Shown here: in pieces, positions 4,912-9,319 of the stretch
How the letters are laid out: each line of letters begins with the position of its first letter
How positions within the stretch are numbered: position 1 is the stretch's first letter
Notes under the pieces: generated by a model
The model's input: the letters and a program-made list of their open reading frames with translations, nothing else
Database searches by the model: none
What the model was told of the DNA's origin: nothing
Source of the DNA: an uncultured Candidatus Udaeobacter sp.
GTDB lineage: Bacteria > Verrucomicrobiota > Verrucomicrobiia > Chthoniobacterales > UBA10450
Direction: 5' to 3'
Assembly (NCBI GenBank): GCA_955652715.1
Contig: CATPBS010000324.1
Location: 1 to 9,319 of the forward strand
DNA: 9,319 nt
Position numbers and translations under genes: made by a program

Positions 4912-6201
4912 CTAAAAATCGAGCGGCAGCTTTTTCGGGTCTTCGATGCACTCCTTCACTTTAACGAGAAAGGTGACGGCTTCCTTTCCATCGATTGCGC
5001 GATGATCGTAACTCAGCGCCAAATACATCATCGGGCGAACTTCCACCTTGGCATCCACCGCAACCGGCCGCGGCATGATTTTGTGCATGCCGAGAATCCC
5101 GCTCTGTGGCGGATTTAAGATCGGCGTCGCGAAAAGCGATCCGTACACTCCACCGTTTGTGATTGTGAAAGTGCCGCCTTGCAGATCTTCGATTTTCAGT
5201 TTTCCTTCGCGCGCCTTCGCGGCGTAATCCGCAATGTCACGTTCCAAATCAGCAAAACTTTTCTTGTCCGCGTCGCGCAGCACGGGCACGACGAGTCCAC
5301 GCTCCGTCCCAACGGCCACGCCGATGTCGTAAAAGTTGTTTTGAATAAAGTCGTCGCCCTCGATGCGGCCGTTGACGACGGGCACTGCTTTGAGCGCTTC
5401 CACGGATGCTTTAATGAAGAACGACATCAAACCTAGTTTGATGCCGTTCTTTTTCGTGAACTCCTCTTGAACCTTGCTGCGCAATTGCTGCACTGCGCTC
5501 ATGTCGCATTCGTTGAACGTGGTAAGAATCGCTGCGGTGTGCTGCGCCATCACCAGTTGCTGCGCGATCTTGCGGCGCAGCGGCGACATTTTCTTACGGA
5601 TGAACCGGCCATTGGCGGATGGCTCAACTGCTGTAGGGGACGGCTCTGCCTTCCCTGGGAAGATAACAGCTTCGCCTACAGGTTCCGGCTCTTGCGCTGC
5701 CGCTAACACGTCGCCTTTGGTCAGACGTCCACCTTTGCCAGTGCCCGAGATTTTCTCCGGCTCGAGCTTCTCCTCTTCGACAATACGGCGGACTGCAGGC
5801 GAAAGAGTTGTAGCTGGAGTCGCTGGCTCTGCCTTGGCGCGGTCAACATCCGCGGCTACAGCTTCTTTCCGTTCTGCGGCCTTTCTTTCTACCTTGGGTT
5901 CTTCCTTCTTCTCTTCGGGTTCTTTCTTTCTTGGTTTTTCTTCCTCCTTTTCTTCCGGTCGCTCCTTTGAATCGTCAATCGTGGCAACCACTTCACCGAT
6001 CTTCACTTCCTGGCCCTCAGAAACTCTTGTTTCGAGGACGCCAGCCTTTTCAGCAACGATCTCGGTAGAAACCTTGTCCGTCTCCAGCGTGAAGAGCGGC
6101 TCGCCTTCGTTCACGAATTCGCCGGACTTCTTGTGCCAGATGGAGACGACACCGCTGGTGATCGACTCACCGACGGCGGGAATTTTTACTTCAATCGCCA
6201 T
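4912..6201 (-). CDS. sucB: Dihydrolipoamide succinyltransferase (E2 of 2-oxoglutarate dehydrogenase type)
   Basis: E2 core enzyme that transfers the acyl group from a lipoyl arm to CoA in the TCA cycle; cytoplasmic multimer. Residues 2-77 are one lipoyl domain with the lipoylated K43 in ETDKVST. Residues 80-130 are an unusually Glu/Lys-rich linker (repeated EEK/KKE blocks). Residues 133-168 are the E1/E3-binding domain ([15 protein letters not shown], then [11 protein letters not shown]). From about residue 200 follows the catalytic acetyltransferase domain, with active-site H400 and D404 in [10 protein letters not shown] single lipoyl domain, the opening IKVP-like motif and 429 residues fit SucB/OdhB better than pyruvate E2. 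The E1 gene is not next to it: upstream is a divergent phosphoesterase. lpd follows downstream beyond the GIY-YIG cassette. The substrate assignment is from sequence resemblance and is likely but not proven. Confidence 0.93.
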   Translation of the reverse strand: MAIEVKIPAVGESITSGVVSIWHKKSGEFVNEGEPLFTLETDKVSTEIVAEKAGVLETRVSEGQEVKIGEVVATIDDSKERPEEKEEEKPRKKEPEEKKEEPKVERKAAERKEAVAADVDRAKAEPATPATTLSPAVRRIVEEEKLEPEKISGTGKGGRLTKGDVLAAAQEPEPVGEAVIFPGKAEPSPTAVEPSANGRFIRKKMSPLRRKIAQQLVMAQHTAAILTTFNECDMSAVQQLRSKVQEEFTKKNGIKLGLMSFFIKASVEALKAVPVVNGRIEGDDFIQNNFYDIGVAVGTERGLVVPVLRDADKKSFADLERDIADYAAKAREGKLKIEDLQGGTFTITNGGVYGSLFATPILNPPQSGILGMHKIMPRPVAVDAKVEVRPMMYLALSYDHRAIDGKEAVTFLVKVKECIEDPKKLPLDF

Positions 6202-6317
6202 GTGCGAGAATTACGTAAGCTAATCGAGCGTCGCGGTCGAGGGATGTTTCGTCAATAATAGCCTGGTCGGTGCGCGTCTCGCGTTCGCGGTGAGAACAAA
6301 ATCCGACTTAATAAGAG

Positions 6318-6788
6318 GTGCCGAACCTGAAAGAATCAAAGGAAGAGACGCGGCGCGTTTTCGTGCTCGCGGACACGCACAATCGTTTGCCGGAAAAAGT
6401 GAGTGAAATCGCCAAAGGCGCCGATGAAATCTGGCACTTGGGCGATGTTTGCGCCGGGAACATTCTCGACGAGCTGCGCGCGGTCGCATCCCGAGTGACG
6501 GTTGTGCGAGGAAATTGCGACAGTAATGTGGATTGGCCGCTGGTTATCGATCTCGTGCGAGGTGGATTGAAATTCCGTCTGCAGCATGTACCGCCTGACC
6601 GCCCGCCAGTTGACGTTGACATTGTGCTGCATGGACACACGCACGTCGCACGACACGAAAAGCGTGGAAATGTCCTGTTTCTGAATCCTGGTTGCGTGAC
6701 GCGCGCCAACCAGGGTGCGCCTCCAAGCGTAGCCTGGCTTGAAATCGCGGATGGAAAAATAAACTGGAAACTCGTCAGCCTTCGCTAA
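6318..6788 (+). CDS. YfcE-type metallophosphoesterase
   Basis: Cytoplasmic calcineurin-like phosphodiesterase or phosphatase of the YfcE/MJ0936 group, using two divalent metals. All metal ligands are present: D19 and H21 in ADTHN, D43 in LGDVC, N66 in RGNCD, H90, and H107/H109 in GHTH; a final NPGC replaces the usual NPGS. At 156 residues it is of normal length for the family. The start is GTG at 6318, the first start-like codon after an in-frame TAA at 6312, overlapping an AGAGG sequence that may act as the ribosome-binding site. This leaves about twelve charged residues before the first strand. The gene is divergent from sucB with a 116-base spacer, and convergent with the ketosynthase operon. 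The physiological substrate is unknown, as for most of the family. Confidence 0.92.
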   Translation: MPNLKESKEETRRVFVLADTHNRLPEKVSEIAKGADEIWHLGDVCAGNILDELRAVASRVTVVRGNCDSNVDWPLVIDLVRGGLKFRLQHVPPDRPPVDVDIVLHGHTHVARHEKRGNVLFLNPGCVTRANQGAPPSVAWLEIADGKINWKLVSLR

Positions 6789-6918
6789 CGCGATTCTTGC
6801 CGGTCGTGTTTCCCCGGCTCTGAACTCGCATGAACGTTTTTTAGTCGCATTCTATGATGCGAATTTGTTCGAAGACACCCGCGGCCGAAAACGACTACAT
6901 TGGCGACTGGCTCAACTA

Positions 6919-8046
6919 TCAGCGGATTGCCAATCGCAATCCTGCCGCCTGCTGATTGAGTCCACAGCTTAGAATGATTGCGCGGCGCGCCGTTGCTAGA
7001 GGCATGCGCGAAAGCGAAAGCCGCAACGTAACGGCTGGGTCGGCGTGAAGCACCGGCGGAAGCTCCGCATAACGCAACGCTTCGGCCGCCAAGATGACCT
7101 GCCACAGGCCTGCAGCGCCGACGCTCTCGCCCAACGCGGGTTTGCCAGTGTAAACGAGCGTTCCCGGGATGACCTGCTCTAAGGCCCTGGATTCAGCTTG
7201 ATCGACAAACGTGCCGTTGGCGCTCGAGATCACAAAATCGATTTGTGTTTGGCTGAGATCGCTTAGAATTCCCTTCAATATTTCCCCCGCTTCGGCGCGC
7301 TTCGTAAAATATCCGCCCGGATGAATACATTCTATTGTGAACGAGCCGTCGCGTGCTACAAGGACGGCCCCCGCGCCTTCGCTCAAAATCATTCCGCGTT
7401 GTTGCTCACTGAATGGTTCAATCGGAGGCGACGACCGAAGCAACCGCCACCGTCGATACGCGTCGCACAAGAGCCAATCGACTTCTTCCGTCCCAACGAC
7501 GAGGCAATAGTCAAGTGCCTGATTCGCCATCAGGTCTTCGGCCATTTTTATCGCTGCGAGCCCAACGGTTCCGTCGGCCACTAGAGTATAAGTGGCGCCG
7601 GTAACACCCAGAATCGCCGCAAGATGGCTCGCCGGCGCATTGTAGACGGTTTCCGGAAACAACAGCGGGCTGGCGGACTGCGCGCCTGCCTCAATGACGT
7701 CGCGGTAAAAACGTTTCGTGTAAATCACACCTCCATTTGAGATCGCGAAGATGAGCGCAGTTCGTTCTGCATTCTGTGAATCGAGCTTTACTCCCGCAGC
7801 GCGCAGCGCATCCAAACCTGCCGCCGCTGCAAATCGCGAAATGACACTCGCTCGACGGAGGCGCGGATGGCCGAATCCCGTCATTGCCGATTCCGGTACG
7901 CGGAAGACGCTGTAAGATCGATCGCCGAATTGTTCGGAAATTGTGGTCGCTGACGCCTCATCTCCTTGAAGCAACCGCTGCCACACTGAATCAACGCCGC
8001 TTCCCAGAGGTGTCACCCACCCCATGCCGGCGATTGCCAGACTCAT
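6919..8046 (-). CDS. Ketosynthase homologue lacking the catalytic triad (chain-length-factor-like)
   Basis: This has a thiolase-fold ketosynthase sequence (AIAGMGWVTPLG at the N-terminus, LSEGAGAVLVAR in the middle, SVGAAG near the end) and is 375 residues long. Aligned by eye to the neighbouring active enzyme, the nucleophilic Cys falls on Gly (G159 in VADGTVG). The first His falls on Asn in SSANGTFVD, and the second His on Glu in ALGESVGAAG; the Lys before it (GKPALG) is kept. It should therefore not condense acyl chains itself. Known precedents are the KS-beta/chain-length factors of type II polyketide synthases and the second ketosynthase of aryl-polyene clusters, which pair with an active subunit. 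The start overlaps the stop of that active subunit as ATGA (8046-8043), implying coupled, equimolar synthesis. Its partner role is inferred. Confidence 0.85.
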   Translation of the reverse strand: MSLAIAGMGWVTPLGSGVDSVWQRLLQGDEASATTISEQFGDRSYSVFRVPESAMTGFGHPRLRRASVISRFAAAAGLDALRAAGVKLDSQNAERTALIFAISNGGVIYTKRFYRDVIEAGAQSASPLLFPETVYNAPASHLAAILGVTGATYTLVADGTVGLAAIKMAEDLMANQALDYCLVVGTEEVDWLLCDAYRRWRLLRSSPPIEPFSEQQRGMILSEGAGAVLVARDGSFTIECIHPGGYFTKRAEAGEILKGILSDLSQTQIDFVISSANGTFVDQAESRALEQVIPGTLVYTGKPALGESVGAAGLWQVILAAEALRYAELPPVLHADPAVTLRLSLSRMPLATARRAIILSCGLNQQAAGLRLAIR

Positions 8047-9272
8047 GCTTCGAATTTGCGCATCAGAATCGAAGCATTCGTCCCGCCGAAGCCAAAAGAA
8101 TTCGAAAGCACTGTGTGTACAAGAGCGCGCCGCGCCTCGTTCGCTACAATGTTTAGGTCGAGATCCTCATCTAAAGCAGTAAAATTGATATTCGGAGGCA
8201 AAAATTGATGCTGGAGCGCCAGCAAACAGATGACGGCTTCAACCGCGCCGGCGGCTCCGAGCGAATGACCCATCATGCTTTTGGTCGAGCTCACCGGCAC
8301 GCCATTAAACAAGACGCTGATTGCCTTACCTTCGGCCGAGTCATTAAACATGGTAGCCGTTCCGTGCGCGTTGATGTAATCGACGTCTTTTCCTGAAGCA
8401 TTCGCGCTCTGGAGAGCTCGCTCCATCGCTTGCCGCGGTCCGATACCGGAAGGATCCGGCTGCGTAATATGAAAGTTATCTGTAGAAATACCGTAGCCGA
8501 TGATTTCTGCCAGAACAGGCGCACCTCGTTGCTGAGCGAGGTCGAGGTTTTCCAAGGCCAATAGCGCGGCGCCTTCTCCCAGCACCATGCCGGTGCGATT
8601 GCGATCAAACGGGCGACATTTCTCTGGTGTCGAGGCTTGGAGCGAATCAAAGCCTACGAAGACCATTTCCGAGAGTGCGTCATAACCTCCGGCTAACACC
8701 CGGTGGTAGCGACCCGACCGCACGCATTCGAACGCGTGGCCAATGGCATTGGTGCCCGAGGCACATGCGTTCGCAATCACCTGGCATGGCGAAGAAATTC
8801 CGAAGGCGTCCTGAGCGTCAATCACCGGCTTTTGCGCCGGATAATTTGCGATCCAGGTCGGCGAATGCCGCAGATCTCCTGCGCGACCCAATGAGCGGTA
8901 GTAACGCTCCCCGTACGACATGCCGCCGCTTGTTGTTCCGATTACCGTCAACTCAGGTGTAAAGTGGGGTTCTCGTGCCAGAACTTCTTTTAGGGCTTGA
9001 ATCAGCATGTGCGAGGCGCGATGCAGGCGTCGCGAACGTCGCGCCTCGCCCCGGCTCGCGCGGAGACGGTCATCGGGAACTTGACCAGCGGTTTTACATC
9101 GGCATTGCGCGACCGAAAATCGCGTGACGGGGCTCACGCAATCTCGCGACTCGCGGAGCGAATCGAGTGTTTCGGCCAGCCCAAAACCCAGCGGGCTGAC
9201 CATGCCTGCGGCGACTACTGCCACGCGGGCACTGGCCTTTTTCCCGTTCGCGCTGCTTGGTTGAGCCATCAT
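8043..9272 (-). CDS. Beta-ketoacyl-ACP synthase II-like enzyme, catalytically complete
   Basis: Condensing enzyme of the FabF type: it takes an acyl chain on the active-site Cys and extends it with malonyl-ACP; cytoplasmic. Within 409 residues the triad is intact: C170 in NACASG, H303 in NAHGTAT and H336 in MMGHSLGAAG, with K331 in STKS. The C-terminal SNSFGFGGTN glycine loop is also present. The N-terminus is about 15 residues longer than typical FabF (MMAQPSSANGKKASARV). An in-frame TAA directly precedes the ATG at 9272, fixing the earliest start, and GGAGG lies 15 bases upstream, which is rather far. The degenerate partner follows with an ATGA overlap. The pairing argues for a specialised polyene or polyketide-like pathway rather than housekeeping fatty acid synthesis, so I do not assign fabF. 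Confidence 0.9.
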   Translation of the reverse strand: MMAQPSSANGKKASARVAVVAAGMVSPLGFGLAETLDSLRESRDCVSPVTRFSVAQCRCKTAGQVPDDRLRASRGEARRSRRLHRASHMLIQALKEVLAREPHFTPELTVIGTTSGGMSYGERYYRSLGRAGDLRHSPTWIANYPAQKPVIDAQDAFGISSPCQVIANACASGTNAIGHAFECVRSGRYHRVLAGGYDALSEMVFVGFDSLQASTPEKCRPFDRNRTGMVLGEGAALLALENLDLAQQRGAPVLAEIIGYGISTDNFHITQPDPSGIGPRQAMERALQSANASGKDVDYINAHGTATMFNDSAEGKAISVLFNGVPVSSTKSMMGHSLGAAGAVEAVICLLALQHQFLPPNINFTALDEDLDLNIVANEARRALVHTVLSNSFGFGGTNASILMRKFEA

Positions 9273-9319
9273 TTAGAATGAATAATTCCTCCGCGATTTT
9301 CTATTGCTTTCCTATTCGA

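Noticed and set aside
5474..6223. 249-residue plus-strand open frame antisense to sucB
   Set aside because: Its Ser/Thr-rich, low-complexity product is the mirror of the Glu/Lys-rich linker and lipoyl domain of a certain gene.
6845..6862. Hairpin TCGCAT/ATGCGA as a terminator between convergent genes
   Set aside because: The stem is only 6 bp and no T-tract follows on either strand.
6854..6955. 33-residue plus-strand ORF (MMRICSKTPAAEN...) in the convergent spacer
   Set aside because: It looks protein-like in composition but has no ribosome-binding site and its end runs into the 3' end of the ketosynthase-like gene on the other strand; too little support.
1..9319. tRNA, rRNA, CRISPR array or riboswitch
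   Set aside because: I saw no direct-repeat array with spacers, no cloverleaf-like or rRNA-like sequence and no known riboswitch core on either strand, within the limits of reading by eye.

Overview
The window looks like a chromosomal fragment of a Gram-negative, aerobic, free-living bacterium of moderate GC content. It carries a 2-oxoglutarate-dehydrogenase-type E2/E3 pair, a FabF-type ketosynthase pair, compact operons with many 4-base ATGA stop/start overlaps, and palindromic intergenic repeats beginning GTAG. The repeat style reminds me of soil Verrucomicrobiota (Chthoniobacterales-like) genomes, but that placement is recollection and inference; no marker gene here proves it.

Layout. (1) 2-469, plus: the C-terminal end of an MFS exporter whose start lies outside the window. 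(2) 470-611: short gene-free spacer with three perfect small palindromes. (3) 612-2936, minus: an accessory cluster of six ORFs, none assignable by name. In transcription order they are a secreted 141-151 aa protein, a 38 aa ORF, a 107 aa two-helix membrane protein, a 39 aa ORF that repeats the C-terminal motif of the secreted protein, a 355 aa protein with a plausible PD-(D/E)XK nuclease core, and a 59 aa membrane peptide. ATGA overlaps couple the first ORF to the second and the fifth to the sixth. (4) 3013-3074: two inverted GTAG hairpin repeats. (5) 3081-6201, minus: lpd (E3) downstream of sucB/odhB (E2), with a GIY-YIG nuclease gene enclosed by about 33-base inverted repeats wedged exactly between them. 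(6) 6318-6788, plus: a YfcE-type metallophosphoesterase, divergent from sucB. (7) 6919-9272, minus: a catalytically complete FabF-like ketosynthase followed, with an ATGA overlap, by a ketosynthase homologue that has lost all three catalytic positions (chain-length-factor-like).

How the genes work together. sucB and lpd would supply the E2 core and the E3 dihydrolipoyl dehydrogenase of a 2-oxo acid dehydrogenase complex; the E1 gene (sucA) is not in the window. The two ketosynthase genes probably form an active/inactive heterodimer in a polyene or polyketide-like pathway that continues beyond position 9319. The part most likely to be undescribed is 612-2936. It is a compact set of small membrane, secreted and nuclease-like proteins, it contains a short C-terminal motif duplicated under visible amino-acid constraint, and palindromic repeats lie on both sides.
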